This document shows positions 25,209 through 37,560 of a DNA stretch of 64,000 nt, piece by piece. Source of the stretch: Hetaerina americana. Its lineage: Eukaryota > Arthropoda > Insecta > Odonata > Calopterygidae. Position 1 is the stretch's first letter, and each line of letters starts with the position of its first letter. The position numbers were made by a program, and so were the translations under genes. The DNA is taken from the NCBI GenBank assembly GCA_022747635.1, contig JAKTNV010000009.1, positions 28,435,622 through 28,499,621 of the forward strand. The letters are read 5' to 3'. A model generated the notes under the pieces. That model was not told the DNA's origin. It searched no databases and saw nothing but the letters and a program-made list of their open reading frames with translations.

Positions 25209-25310
25209 GGCTTTGTGGACAACAGTTTCACCCCAGTTCTGGAGGATCTTCAGGTTGTACTAACAGCAGACACATCCAGAGCTGAGGGCAAAACTGTTGT
25301 CCACAAAGCC
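25209..25310. repeat. Inverted repeat with hammerhead-like core (type C)
   Basis: Arms 25209-25243 and 25276-25310 pair with a few mismatches. The minus strand of the left half reads CCTGAAGA, a six-pair stem (CTCCAG/CTGGGG) and GAAAC-TGTT-GTC. This is the hammerhead core order CUGANGA - stem II - GAAA - short stem III - UH. Confidence 0.5.
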
Positions 25311-25913
25311 AAGCTACAAGATGGAAACTCTCAGAAGCAGCTTAGAGCCTACATATGCTGTCAAATATTTCTAAAAACAAATAATATGATATTTTTCCAG
25401 GAGCACACACAAGAACTATATCATGCATGCAACTTCCTCATGAAACCAGATGAAATTTTAAAATATTTTCCTAAAAAATCTAAATTGAAAATGAACAGAG
25501 AGCAACTAGAAGGAAAAAGAACAAATCGAGAGTAACCATTTTTAACAAGGAATCATTCCAAGATCACTTCTTCAATCATCTTAAATTATCAAAAAGTAAG
25601 CTAGAAATGTAGAAAATTATAAAGACTTCGATACATTTCCTATTACTGTGCCCAATCCTAGAAAGAAATGAAATCCTTTCCTTTGGAGAAACACTGGAAC
25701 AAATTCTTCAATGGAATTGTGCTCAGTAATGAGATAGAGAAAGAGAATTTGCAATGCATTTTAGGATATTTCTGCATACAAGACTATCACACAGAATGAA
25801 GTAAGTAAATGGCTAAATGAGGATCATAACAAACTGGATTTTTATGAGTAAAGGCAGCGGAAATAGTGCAAATATCATTAAAAAAAAGATTGGTGTTTTC
25901 CCGGCGTATCAGC

Positions 25914-26071
25914 TGCGTAAATTCCTCTCGGGTCCTCCACCGGGTTATATCGTCCATATCGGCCGACGTTTCGATGTCAGAAGCCCTGAAGACGATGACC
26001 GAGTCAGACATCGAAACATCGGCCGATATGGACGATATAACCCGGTGGAGGACCCAAGAGGAATTTACGCA
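25914..26071. repeat. 65-bp-arm inverted repeat with hammerhead-like core (type A)
   Basis: Arms 25914-25978 and 26007-26071 match at 63 of 65 positions, with a 28-bp loop. The plus strand at 25983-26023 reads GCC-CTGAAGA, a stem-loop, then GAAACATC-GGC. The sequence beyond (ACCCGGTGGAGGACCC...GGAATTTACGC) is shared with the repeats at 46297 and 63800. Confidence 0.7.
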
Positions 26072-26079
26072 TAATTAAA

Positions 26080-27130
26080 AAAGGTGATGCAGACAGAGGA
26101 ATACATAGTAAATGTCACAACACCAGTAGATAGGATTGTAATTCATTATAGCAGAAGTCCCTAAAACTCTTCTAGTTGGGTCAAGCAAGTGTGAGAAAAG
26201 AGCTACTTGGGCCATATCAGAAAGAACATTTTTCATTTAACCATGATTACAAAAATAAAAGCAAGACAATTCAACAAATACATGTATGCACACTATTAAT
26301 GAAAGATGAATAACTCAAGTTTGTATTGCAATAAAATAAGCCAAGGAAAGTTTCAATTTATTTAAATGCACAGTTAAAAAGAAATACCAGAGTATTAAGG
26401 TGATACCTAAAGAACTAAATGAATAGTAAAAAAACATATGCCAAGAATGAGACTGCTTTGTTGACCTTAGAATTGATTATTTCATTCATTATTTGACGCC
26501 AAGTTTGAAGTACCAATCTATTAAAATTCTTTCAAAAAGTTATGTCGATCTTATGAGGGTTTTGAATTGGCTATACTTCATTCTGGAGAATGCTCGTGCA
26601 CAAATATAGGTGCAACTTGAACATAGAAATCATTTTCCTTGCTGAATTCTTAATCATGCAGCAACCACTTTCTGACAACAAAGAAGGGGGGGCCTAAATA
26701 AATTTACATTGTGAAAAATAGATTGCATAACATCAGTTCACAAATCTATTGATTCTAATTACCTATTTTAATCAATAGCAATGGGATTATGAAACAAAGG
26801 ATTTGCATGGAAGTATACTACACAAAAGAGGTTATGTAGCTAGCTCATTTTTAAACAAAATAATTTCATTAACACAAAGGTTTAACAAAAAACAATTACA
26901 ATTCAATTAAGTCACAGCATACAAAATTCAGGAAAATTTTTCTTGCAACTTGTTTTTGGAAAAATCCCAGTTTCAGATGAAGACTTATAACTGATAAATA
27001 GTTTGTTCAAAGGTCTTTCTGTTTTCTTGAAGATATAGATTTGGAAAAATTGAGAAGTTTAGTCACATCAGGTATCAGAGTAGCTATTTATATTTTAACC
27101 CTTGACAACTGTAAGTGCTGTAGGTGCCAT
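26080..27130. other. No recognised gene
   Basis: AT-rich, without long frames or terminal repeats that I can see. Confidence 0.5.
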
Positions 27131-28380
27131 CTGACATTTCCATCTGAACATTTGACCCAATTAACACCAACTTTACAGTGACTCAAAAATTTTGTCTCCT
27201 TGAAAAAATTGAGTTAACTCATTTACAATATCATGTGATGATTTTTTATGACTTTCGACATGGATTATCAAGGCAGGAGGGCATGAATCAACTTACTACC
27301 ACTTTGGGCGATTGAGCCCCATCCTTTGTAACTGTGAAATGCTGGTAAAACAAATATCATCATGACCGCCGTTCACTAAGCAACAAAAGTTGTGGAAGTC
27401 ATCCAAAATCAGTTGTGCCAGAAAACATTGGTGCCGTGCAGGAACAAGTATAGGAAGATCATAATGTGACTTATGGTGAGATTGAGACATCCTTGGGGAT
27501 TAGAATGACGAGTATCAATAAGATATTGCACAAACATTTAGCTGTGATAAAATTTGTTCGCGTTGGATCCCACATAATTTGACAAAAGCTCAAAAAGATG
27601 CTGGTCTCAATTGGTGCAAAGAAATGCTCAACAAATACAATGGCGGTGCATCAAAAGCTGTGTACAACATCTACACAGGTAACGAATCTTGAATCTATGC
27701 ATATGAGCCCAAAACAAAACAGCGATCCACTGTAGGGTCTTCTAAGACAAGCCTAATCCGACAAAAGTGATTCGTTCATGAAACACATATAACCAAATAA
27801 TTGCCTGTTTCTTCGGAATAACTGGACAAGTGGCAACCGAACCATTAGAGCAACGTGAAATGGTGAATTCTGAATGGTACATGAGCATTTGTTTGCCAGA
27901 AGTGCTAAGTGAAATACAGAAAAAGTAAAGCGGCAATGAAGGATCACTCTTCGTCATGACAATGCAAGCTCTCACAGATCGGCTGAAACAACTACTTATT
28001 TGAGTGGCCAAAACATTAAATTGGTATGTCATCCTCTGCGCAGCCCTAATTTAGTACCTAATGACTTCTTTTTATTCCCGTTCATCAAGAAATAATTGCG
28101 TGACCAACGTTTTTCAATGCCTGAAGAAGCTGTTGATGCATTCAAAAACCATGTTTTGGAGGTACCTCAATCGGAGGGGAAAAAGTGTGATGAAAATTGG
28201 TTCGAGCGCATGCAAAAGAGTATTGATTATCATGAGTTATTGAAAAATAATAAAGCCATTTTCAACAATAAATCATTCTTTTCATCATTGGGCTGAAAAT
28301 ATAAATAGCAAACCCTCGTAAAATGAAAATTTCCACAAAAAAGCAGAATGGGAAATTTTTTATAGGGGTCTCTCTTTTTT
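27130..28380 (+). pseudogene. Mariner transposase, near full length but degenerate
   Basis: Reading through frameshifts: FYDFRHGLSRQEGMNQLTTT near 27250, APSFVTVKCW, RRSLSNKSCGSHPKSVVPEN, VTYGEIETSLGI (HTH), then YAYEPKTKQ without a readable GDE part. The C-terminal part is LRHDNASSHRSAETT, PNDFFLFPFIKK and LRDQRFSMPEEAVDAFKNHVLEVPQSE, ending about 28297. HDN and the NDFFLFP box (second and third catalytic Asp positions) are visible. The original protein would be about 345 residues. Terminal inverted repeats were not identified, so the ends are approximate. Confidence 0.82.
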
Positions 28381-30222
28381 CATTTGTAAGCCTGTCATCT
28401 TTGTATTGGATATTAAAAAAAAGTTCAACACTTTTCCTCAATTTAATCATGGTGCTTCATAGTGACACCAAAATAAAATTCTGATTCAATATTACTTAAA
28501 AAAGTTTTGAATTAGTAGTGATTTGATCTTTTTCCTGATATAATACAGTATAACTACGCATGCACCATTATTTAATACATAAATATATGTAAATTTATGC
28601 ATACAGAAATGAATTTCAACATCGTAAACATGAAAACAAGGTCAATAAATTATTACTGATGAATTTCATAATTCAACTGCTCTTACTTTCAATTAATTTA
28701 TTACAATCAGACAAACACCAATAGAGTCCATAAGTTTTGCACCATCTGTACTTACACAAAGAAGCTTTCCCCAATTCAAGTATATCAATTATTTCCATTA
28801 TCCTTTAAAATATACTTTCACCAATTTTCTTTCAAACTATTCAAAAATACATCAGTGAGACTCCAGTGTCATGACCATAAAATTTTTCCATATGTAAGTG
28901 AGAAATGGTGATGTATACAGAATAGTAGCCCTTTCATTTCTGTGATCAATTAAGAGTAACAGAGTATCACGAACAAGATAAACTGAGGGTTGAATGTACG
29001 TATATGATATCTTAAGTGTCTGTGGACCACAAAAAACCGTCACAAGTAAGAACTAGCTCATGGGTCAATAAGAGGATCTCTGTATTAGAGATAAACAGTT
29101 TTTCCTACTAATGAAGGCATAACAAACTTAATTAATATTTGGGGTTCCCTTCAAGGTTTTATTTTATTTTTCTGTTAGTGCAATGGTTTCTTGAGCAACA
29201 TGATGAAACAATGCTATGGATGCCATTCAAAAGAAATAATGGCAAGATATTACACCACGAAAATGTTACCAAAACAAAATTCAGATATTTTCAAATAATC
29301 ACATATGAAGACTTATTTTGGATATTTATTTTGTTTCTTTACTAAATTTTACAGGCAAATTTCCTAAATTAATATTATTATTTAAATAAATACATGGAGG
29401 AACAAGAACCATATAATAGTATATTTTCAACCATTCAGCTTGAAAAAATCAGTTTTTTATCAATGAAAATTATCATCGGAAACCACTTCACAAGGTTTGT
29501 ACAAAAAGTATTGGCAATGATTTTTTCCAAACGTGCATGGAATGCTGAATTCCGACCATTGGCAAGGTGTGTGCATGATTAGATTATGTTGGCATTGTTA
29601 AGATGACAGTGCACACCATTACCACTGAAAATTTGGCGATACAAAAGATCTGCGCTTAATTTATCCTGAAGGTAATGACTGACAAGCAAGCACAGAATTG
29701 AGTGTCTGCTTTTGAAGACCTTCTGCAATGGCATTGTGACGATTCCTAATACCCCTTGCTGTCCCAACTTGGCACCTATAATTATATACCATGTATATTG
29801 AACAAATTATTACTGTGGTTGGAGGCCAAGTATTTGTATTTTTGCTGCATTGATATGACATTGTTTAAAATTGCTTTCAGTTTTGCTGTTGAATATTGTT
29901 ATTGTGCAAGGGCCTATATTAAACCTATATTAATTTTATAAGTGGTGATCAACAAGAATATGATTTGGCTCAGTCCTAAGTACACAAACTTGTGCCAAGA
30001 AAAAAATTTGTTACACAACTAGTTTCAATTCTTTAGCAACTGCCACTGGGATGGCAAAACTATTATTAATTGTGTCAAGGAATTAAAGAACAAGGATATT
30101 TTGCACACATTTTAAAAGCATGAATGTAAACTTATGAGGGAGAGTGCATTACGTAGTTAAGCAAGAATAAAATGTTGCAAGTGAGGCCAGATTGTTACTG
30201 TAGTAAGCAACTGATGTTGATA
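28381..30222. other. No recognised gene
   Basis: AT-rich, with only short chance frames on both strands. Confidence 0.5.
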
Positions 30223-31687
30223 CAAGGAATGTTCAAAAAGTAATGGGCATTTTGTAATTTCATGCTTAGTTTTGTCTGATTTGCTCAAATTTTTCAATGC
30301 TGTTTTGGTAAGCACGTCTGAAAAGTATCCGTACATTGTTGGCCATGTTGGATATTTAGTCTGATGTCAGCAGTTAAATAGGTTATACTATATGTGTTTT
30401 GGTAGGATCGGCGATTATTTATATGGTCAAAAACGGATTAGAGTATTTGCACTAAATTTTCCTAATAGAATGGAATTAAGTGCAGAAAACTATTAGAAAT
30501 GTTCAAAATAGAGGATGTGGAGCTATTGGCTGTTGAAGAAATTGTCACAAGAAGAGAATCCTATAGCCAATAAAAATAATTAAGAAGAACTCCAATACCG
30601 GTATTGGAGTTCTTCTTAATTATTTTTATTGGCTATAGGATTCTCTTCTTGTGACAATTAGAAATGTTGATTATCGCTTTTGGTGGGTCTGCAATAAGTC
30701 GAACAAGTGTTTATGAGAGCTATAAGTAATTCCAAGAATGCCATGAAGATTTTGAAGATGACAAACACACTGGACACCCCAGCACACCAATAACTGATGA
30801 AAACATGAAAAAAGAATTATGAATAATTGCCAAATTACAATTACAGAAGGTGCTGATATCAACATACTGATTGGATCATGCACTGAAATTTTTTTAGATG
30901 TTTTGAGTATGAAACGTGTGACAGTAAAATTTGTTCCTAAATTGTTAAATTTCGCACAAAAACGGTAGCAAAGGGAAGTTGCTCAGAAGTCACTAGCTGA
31001 AGTCAACAATAATGCAGAACTACTGAAACATGTCATGACAGATGATGAAACATGGGCTCATTGGTATGACATCGAAGCTAAGGCTCAATAATCCCAGTGG
31101 AGGCATTCGGGATCACCAAGAACAAAAAAGTTTGCAAATGCCATGGGCTATGCTTACTGTCTTCTTCAATTTCAACATCAAAGTGCACCATTGCTTAATG
31201 CTATAAGTTCAAACGATCGATGGAGTATCACTTACTAGTTCAACACAGTTTGTGAGAAGCATTATGAAAAAAATGCCCATATTTGTGGAAAAACAATTCA
31301 TGGCCTTTGTACCACAATCATGTATCAGCTCACACTGCTTACTGCGTGTTTATAAATATTTGGCCAAAAACATAACTGTAATGATATCCTAGCCTCCATA
31401 TTCACCAGACATGGCCCCATGTGACTTTTTTCTGCTCTCAAAAATAAAGAGAACCAAAAAGGATCGTCATTTTAAAACCAAAGACTAGATTAAAAATGCA
31501 TTACTGATAGAGTTAAAGATTTACCAAAGATTGAGTCCTAGAAGAGTTTCAAGGATTGAAAAGAGCACTGTGTTTAGCGTATAATATCTAATTTCAACTA
31601 TTTCAAAGGGGATAACATTGATAGAGACAAATGATTAAAAGTCTTTCCGAGTAACTCAAATTCCCATTATTTCTTGAACACCTCATG
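30223..31687 (+). mobile_element. Mariner element with both terminal repeats and an internal insertion
   Basis: TA dinucleotides at 30221-30222 and 31688-31689 flank inverted ends (left CAAGGAATGTTCAAAAAGTA, right complement CATGAGGTGTTCAAGAAATA). The degenerate transposase reads AFGGSAISRTSVYE, DFEDDKHTGHPSTPITDENM (HTH linker), then a TDDETWAHWYD box (first Asp), HPGS-like WRHSG, and PPYSPDMAPCDFFLLSKIKR (the mariner third Asp box). Element length is 1465 bp; about 165 bp of this is explained by a palindromic insertion at 30504-30668, leaving the usual 1.3 kb. Not functional. Confidence 0.87.
30504..30668. repeat. Palindromic insertion with 12-bp target duplication
   Basis: ATTAGAAATGTT occurs at 30492-30503 and again at 30657-30668, bracketing inserted sequence. 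Most of the insert is a perfect 120-bp palindrome (30540-30599 against 30600-30659, no spacer). Ignoring the insert and one duplicate, the mariner reading frame is continuous across the site. Confidence 0.9.
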
Positions 31688-31946
31688 TACAGACTGAAAT
31701 ATGTCATTCAACAAAATTGTACAGGTTTCACTTTCAGTGCTATTCAGAAAAGCAGTCTATTCAAAGGCCCAGGTGTAGCTGCTTCAGGAAATAAAGCCAA
31801 GTTGCACTGAAAGAAATCAAAGTGTTAGCTAATATCCTAATTTATGGTGCGACTGCAGTAGCTATTAACCTAGACATGTCCAGTGCCAAATGAAATTTGG
31901 TAAGCGTTAAAAAATAAATCATACTGACTTGGTTAGTAGAGAATTA

Positions 31947-32842
31947 CGAGGGAGGTTAAATAAGTACCCGTGTTTGACAACAAAGGGCGTTCCTGAGGGA
32001 AGTTTATGTTATCGTCGTATGCTGTCATCTATCAAATGATGGTGAAACAAATTTCAGACTGATTTAAAGGTTAGTTTAGATTTGGCAGGCATTCAAGGAA
32101 GACGTTTCGTGATTTTCGCTAAGATGGAAAAAGAGCAGTATCGTTTGGTAATTCGCTTCTTGTTTTTGGATGGGAAGAAATGCAAGGACATAAAATTCTG
32201 TTTATGGGGACACTTTGCTATCTATGACCACAGTTAGATATTGGTTCAACAAATTTAAACATGGGCAAACATCTGTTTTTGATGAGGAGCGACCAGGACG
32301 CCTGGCAGACGTGGTTACCGAGGAAATCATTCAAAAAGTCTACACCATGATTTTCGCCGATCGACAAACGAAAGTGCACGAAGTAGCAGAGGCCGTGGGT
32401 GTGTCGACCGGAACGGCAATTAAAATTTACATGATAGGTTGGCGATGAAAAAATTGTCAGCCCGATGGGTGCCACGATTGCTCATGGTGGACAACAAGTT
32501 GATCATGAGTTGTCGCCGCCAAACTGCATGAACTACGTTATGAATTGCTGCCACACCCCCCATATTCACTCGATCTGGCTCCCTGCAACTTTTTCTTACT
32601 CCCTAACATGAAGAAATGGCTCGCAAGAAAAAAATTTAGCTCAAACGAGGAAGTTATTGCCAAGACAGAGGCATATTTTGGAGAGTTTGACAAATCCTCT
32701 TTTTTAGAGGGGTTAAGAAAATGGCCGGAACGTTGGGAGAAGTGTATCTTTCTAACACGGGACTATGTTGATAAATTAAAAAAATGCTTATGAAAACATA
32801 GTTTCTTCATTTATAACACGGGTACTTATTGAACCGCCCTCG
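31947..32842 (+). mobile_element. Internally deleted mariner (896 bp) with both terminal repeats
   Basis: TA at 31945-31946 and 32843-32844. Left end CGAGGGAGGTTAAATAAGTA and right-end complement CGAGGGCGGTTCAATAAGTA differ at two positions over 20, and continue as CCCGTGTT. The transposase starts MEKEQYRLVIRFLFLDGKKC, with MTTVRYWFNKFKHGQTSVFDEERPGR and an HTH (TKVHEVAEAVGVSTGT). After ARWVPRLL it jumps to LPHPPYSLDLAPCNFFLLP and the C-terminus EKCIFLTRDYVDKLKKCL. The part with the first two catalytic Asp residues is gone, so it can only move in trans. Confidence 0.9.
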
Positions 32843-32844
32843 TA

Positions 32845-34640
32845 TATAAGAAAATTACAATTCCTATACATATATTAAACTGAAAACTTATGTAATAATA
32901 ATGACTATGGTAGTAACAATGGCTGAACATGCTCTTGTTCCTGAGAATTAAAGTATCACCAATGAGGCTGATTAGATTGTTTATGTTAACTTTTAATAAA
33001 TCTGTATTGAAAGACAATCGGTCACATGAGAGAGCCTATTGCTTTACATGATGAAATTGTATTTTAAATTGGACATGGCATCAAATGTGAATATACTGTC
33101 CATGGAAATGTCTGAGAAACTTACGTCAGCTATCTAACTTCAACACTCAGAGCAGCCAATATGCGTTCATGGTTATTACCTCAATCAGTAGGCTAGGTGC
33201 ATGTCAGTTACTTCCAGTAGACGATCCTAATGCAGTCAATTTGCTTTGTAAGGATTAGTGTCAGAAGTCACACCTAGTAAGGCTAGAGGAAGACATGTTA
33301 CAGAGGAAACAGAATGCAACTACAAGATATTCCAGCAGGTTTGCCTTAGAAGGTTTAAAACGTTCCTCCTCCAACTGGTGATACACCCTGAGTCATTAGA
33401 AATATCAGATGGTATGAAAAATAACATTGTTTTTTATACATGATTATTATGTAAAAGATGCGAAGAATGCTATTCTTTTTTGTTGTCTATTTTATCATTT
33501 GCAAGTGACCAAGGGAAACAACATGGATCCACTAGTTAGAATTAAAAGATTTGTAATTCAGATCAACATATTTCAGGGATATAAAATTGTTTTAGTAAAA
33601 GAAAATCCATAATATATGAAGCAACTAAAACTGTAAGATAAGTTAAAACCTGATTCAGAATGATGTGTTTCTAAATCTGATGAAAATTTAAAGAATTTAA
33701 ATTTTAAATGGTCGTTTAGTTTAATCCCTGGAAGAATCTACAATCACTATTCTTTATGTGAAAGAAATGAAGTACAGGAAAATGAAAATAGTGCATGATG
33801 ATATTATGGTAAAACAGGCCAAGTTACTATGAATAAGTTACAAAAGGAATGTAAAATAAAAACGAGTCATCTTACAGTTTCCAAATGTCTTTACTAAGAT
33901 GACTGGTCAATTTTTATTGTTGAGTACTAGTGTCCTTAATGAAGTTCTAATGCCTATATTGCTCACTTTTTTTACTTTTACAATGATATTTTAAGACCTT
34001 CATCAGCAAAAACTATGCCAGCTCTTGAAAATGTCACTACTTAATTTCATACATACGACCACAGAATATGTTTTGTCCGGGAACCCAAAACAAGGAAATT
34101 TCCAAAAACCAGAAACATTCAAAGCTCTAGAAAACCACGTAAGACTCCAAAATCAGTAATGATACTGCTCACAGTAACACTATAAATATACATATGCTTA
34201 TATGAAAACTGACTTTCTTGGAATTCCACTAGAGATTTCATTCTAATCAAGGTTACACTGCTTAGTAAAACCTTATGCTGCAGGTCATTTTAAACCTAGA
34301 CCTTGGTCATTCGAGTAAATCTCTAGCTTAAATACAACAAAGCTGTTGTTTTCATTTAACATTCAATACCTGTCTTAAATTAGCAGGACAAATGGAAAGG
34401 CAGAAATCAAAGAAATCCTAGTCATCCAAAATGTTTGATAGAGAGGCGAATATTAAAGGCAATGCATTTTCACTTCTGATGCGATTGACTAATATAAAAA
34501 ATTGAAGAGACTTCTTTTTTAAAATAATGCAAGAGTGCACAAGTTTTTAAGTTATTAAAGATTGCCTAAAATTCTGCAAATTGGAAAAACTAACAGGATT
34601 TGCTAATGCCATTTCAGGTACAAAATCCAAATTAATCAAC
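32845..34640. other. No recognised gene
   Basis: AT-rich with short chance frames. Nothing repeat-like stood out. Confidence 0.5.
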
Positions 34641-34880
34641 CCAAAGATTAGCTTTACAGGTGAGAGTTTAACTCGCCTAACTAAGCCCAATGGCGTTAAA
34701 ATTCACTCAAGGGTCTGGGGCCAGTATCTTTCCCAGCACTATCTGTGGTTTTCTATTCGGCATCCCAGGAATCATACTGCTTTCATCTGCATTGGATCTA
34801 GAGCAATCACCTGGATTTGAGCCTGGGCCCTTTGGTCGGTAACCAAATGTGCCACACTCTAGGTAACCACACTATCTATT
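34640..34880 (-). mobile_element. tRNA-derived SINE
   Basis: Minus-strand head: TGGTTACCTAGAGTGTGGCAC (box A-like), a CCGACCAAAGGG arm, and GGCTCAAATCC (box B). It is followed by a body with CAGTATGATTCCTGGGATGCC and GGGAAAGATACTGGCCCCAG, and an end ATTGGGCTTAGTTAGGCGAG. A different SINE family from that at 6495. Confidence 0.68.
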
Positions 34881-36030
34881 ATGCAGCTTAGAAATTCCTG
34901 AGAACAGAAAAGTATCAACAAACCCACCATGCCCATGATTAGGACATCAAACAGTAATTCGTTGAGGCTTGCTGACATTTAAACTAGTTGGGTAATTTTC
35001 CTGTCACTTATAACTAAGATCATTCACCATATTTTCCAAGTTTACAGCAACCCTGTACCAATCCCGGGACTTAACAGGTGAAAACCTATTGCGTGTAATA
35101 AATACATCAGTTCTTAATCTTTTCAAATCATCTCACTGATTGAAGGTACTCTGTTTAACATTTAATTTATAATACTGAACCTGGAGTGTACACTTGTAGG
35201 CCAAGATTAAAAATTTTCTTCCTCCTATCCATTAGAATATGGCTACACAATGCATTTGCAGTATCAGTTTTCAATGTAAATTAGTTACACACAAAATTTT
35301 AAACCAATAATTCCATGCAAATTAATACCTCATGCCATCATATGCTAATAACCACATGCTATTCTTTCATTAGATCTGTGATTTTCTTTAAATTTATGGA
35401 CTATTCTATGCTTGCATGCACTTCATGAGTTTGAGACGAGGAAAGTGGAGCTCTGAAAATTGAGTATAATGCCTTTAATTCTATGTTTCATGAAATTAAC
35501 TTAGAAATATATTTAAGATGCAGTGATGAAAACTCCTAGTGTAATATCCAAGTTTCTTGCCCTCACTTACTCGAACAGGAGAAATTTTTGAAAGTACTAT
35601 ATAGTGGGATAATTTTGGACATTTCAAAGGGTGTTGATGATGGAATGAGTTTCTTAATAATAAAGTATGAAATCAGATATACAGCATCTCCCATTCTTTG
35701 TAAACCAATTTCATACCACAATATTTAAACAATAGCACAAAATTCACTTTTTTATAGATAAGCAGAGTTCCAAATTATCAACAAAGTGGGGCAATTTGGA
35801 CTTTTCAACAATATATTTTTTAAAGGGTAACCATAATAAGAAATTGCTGCAAAACTTTTGATGCAATTTTTCATTAACATAGGGTATTTGGCAATGACCA
35901 GGTAGTTAAAATTAATTAGCAGATGAATAATGATATTTTAAAAACTTTTACGAACTTTTTTATTCTGTTTGTCTGACATTAATTCTTGAAGATACTACAA
36001 ATATTTTCCTTCCAATTGAATTAGATCTAG
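34881..36030. other. No recognised gene
   Basis: AT-rich, no frame above 60 codons of interest, no structure seen. Confidence 0.5.
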
Positions 36031-36270
36031 TCTAGTTTAAGGTAGGTTTTGGATGAACACAGACTACTACCATTCTAGCCCTGCCTAACAAGACACAACC
36101 TGACATCCTACATTAAAATAAACCCTTCATCGATCCCACATCCCTTTTTCCCCATTCATTCTGTCCAGCATGCCTATTCTTTTCCTCCCTCCACATCTCC
36201 TGCCTAATCTTCTCTCCTCCACTACAGTCTTCAAATTTCCATCACCATTCAGAACCCTGTGCATCCATTT
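36030..36270 (-). mobile_element. RTE-type LINE 3' end (short copy)
   Basis: The minus strand reads GDGNLKTVVEERRLGRRCGGRKRIGMLDRMNGEKG, matching the last coding stretch of the RTE copy at 55 kb (KTVIEG...KRGKGRNRIGLLDGMKGG). The 3' terminus CATCCAAAACCTACCTTAAAC is also shared. Confidence 0.72.
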
Positions 36271-36639
36271 AAAAAAATAAAAACATCCTCGAAATCATGC
36301 ATAAATTATAAAAACAAACAACAATATATTCTTAAACAACACATTAACTTTAGCACTTCATATTTCAGAAGTTCCTTTGCCTCTTTCACCATTCTTTCTG
36401 CTTTTCATTAGGATGTCTACATTAATTTTCATGAAAAAAAATAAACATCACTTTTCCTTAATTTTTCCCAAACTTTCAAGTTAACAAACACTCACATTAT
36501 TTAAAAACAATAAAAAACCTCAAAAAAAAGTACATGTTAACTGAGTTATAATTGGATTCCTGTCTACTTGTCTGTATAATAAAAAGTTGAGGGTGGAAAA
36601 AAATAAATGTTCTCAGACCAATTTTTTTGCAAGAATGTT

Positions 36640-37560
36640 AACACCACAATTGTCATCAATATCAATTATTGATTTCATTGTGTCAATAGACTTCCTCAAC
36701 CTTTGTTATTATCAAAATTAACAAGGGCAATATCTTTTTTGTTCCAATCACAGGCTTCATGAAGTGCACTCCACATGCAGTCAACATTCCTTCATATGAG
36801 TTTACCAATCTAGTGTTCATAATTGCCACTAACCTTATTATCTTCTAAAGCTCAGAATTAAAATCAACTTCTTAATTTCCAACTAATTCCTACACAATTA
36901 TGCACCTCAGTGGAAAGGAGTAAAACTTTTTTCATGTCATTGAGGAAACTTGTTTGTTTCACATTCACTGTCTCCCACTTTGGTCTCCATATTGAATTAA
37001 TACTTTGGGACATGGTTTATTCCTTACTTCTTCATTGACATCTGGATCTTTAAGGTGAGGAACTACACACAAAATGCCTTCTCAATTAAGCTGTAATTCC
37101 ATCTGCTAAAAGGTACTCTCATCACAAAAAATATGTCCATCTTCCAATTTTAGATAATTGAATGTTTTGGCATTCTTCATAAATGATGGTCTTCGGGACA
37201 CCACTTCTAGCTGATGACTTTGGAATATTCATAAAATATGACTTTGGATATATTCTTTAAATTTCTTGGCATATTCTTTAAAATGGCATTTGTGACATTT
37301 TGTTGCACATATTAGAAATTCCCTTCAATACCAATGTCTTCAATGCATGCAATCCATGTCCAAAATTATCCTAACAAATGCTCTTTTGTTATCTTGATGC
37401 TCTCATCATTCAAAAACCATGAACATATATTAAATTTGGCATGAGACAAGTGTAACCTGTGGACTCCAAGCATATGTGCTAGTTCTTCATCAATTTAAGT
37501 GGTTGACTTAAGGAGACCAAGATTATTTTCACATAGTTTAGCAAATGTGCTTAGTTATAG
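36640..37560 (-). pseudogene. Possible Tc1-like transposase relic
   Basis: The minus strand contains DGHIFCDESTF (like the SDESTF catalytic box of Tc1 transposases), followed by EEVRNKPCPKVLIQYGDQS and HFMKPVIGTKK, roughly where Tc1 proteins carry VKHPxSVMVWG and GLxFL. No terminal repeats and many stops, so the assignment is tentative. Confidence 0.3.

Noticed and set aside
25817..26074. Overlapping 70-85-codon frames on both strands
   Set aside because: They are translations of the 65-bp inverted repeat; the similar peptides on both strands come from the palindrome.
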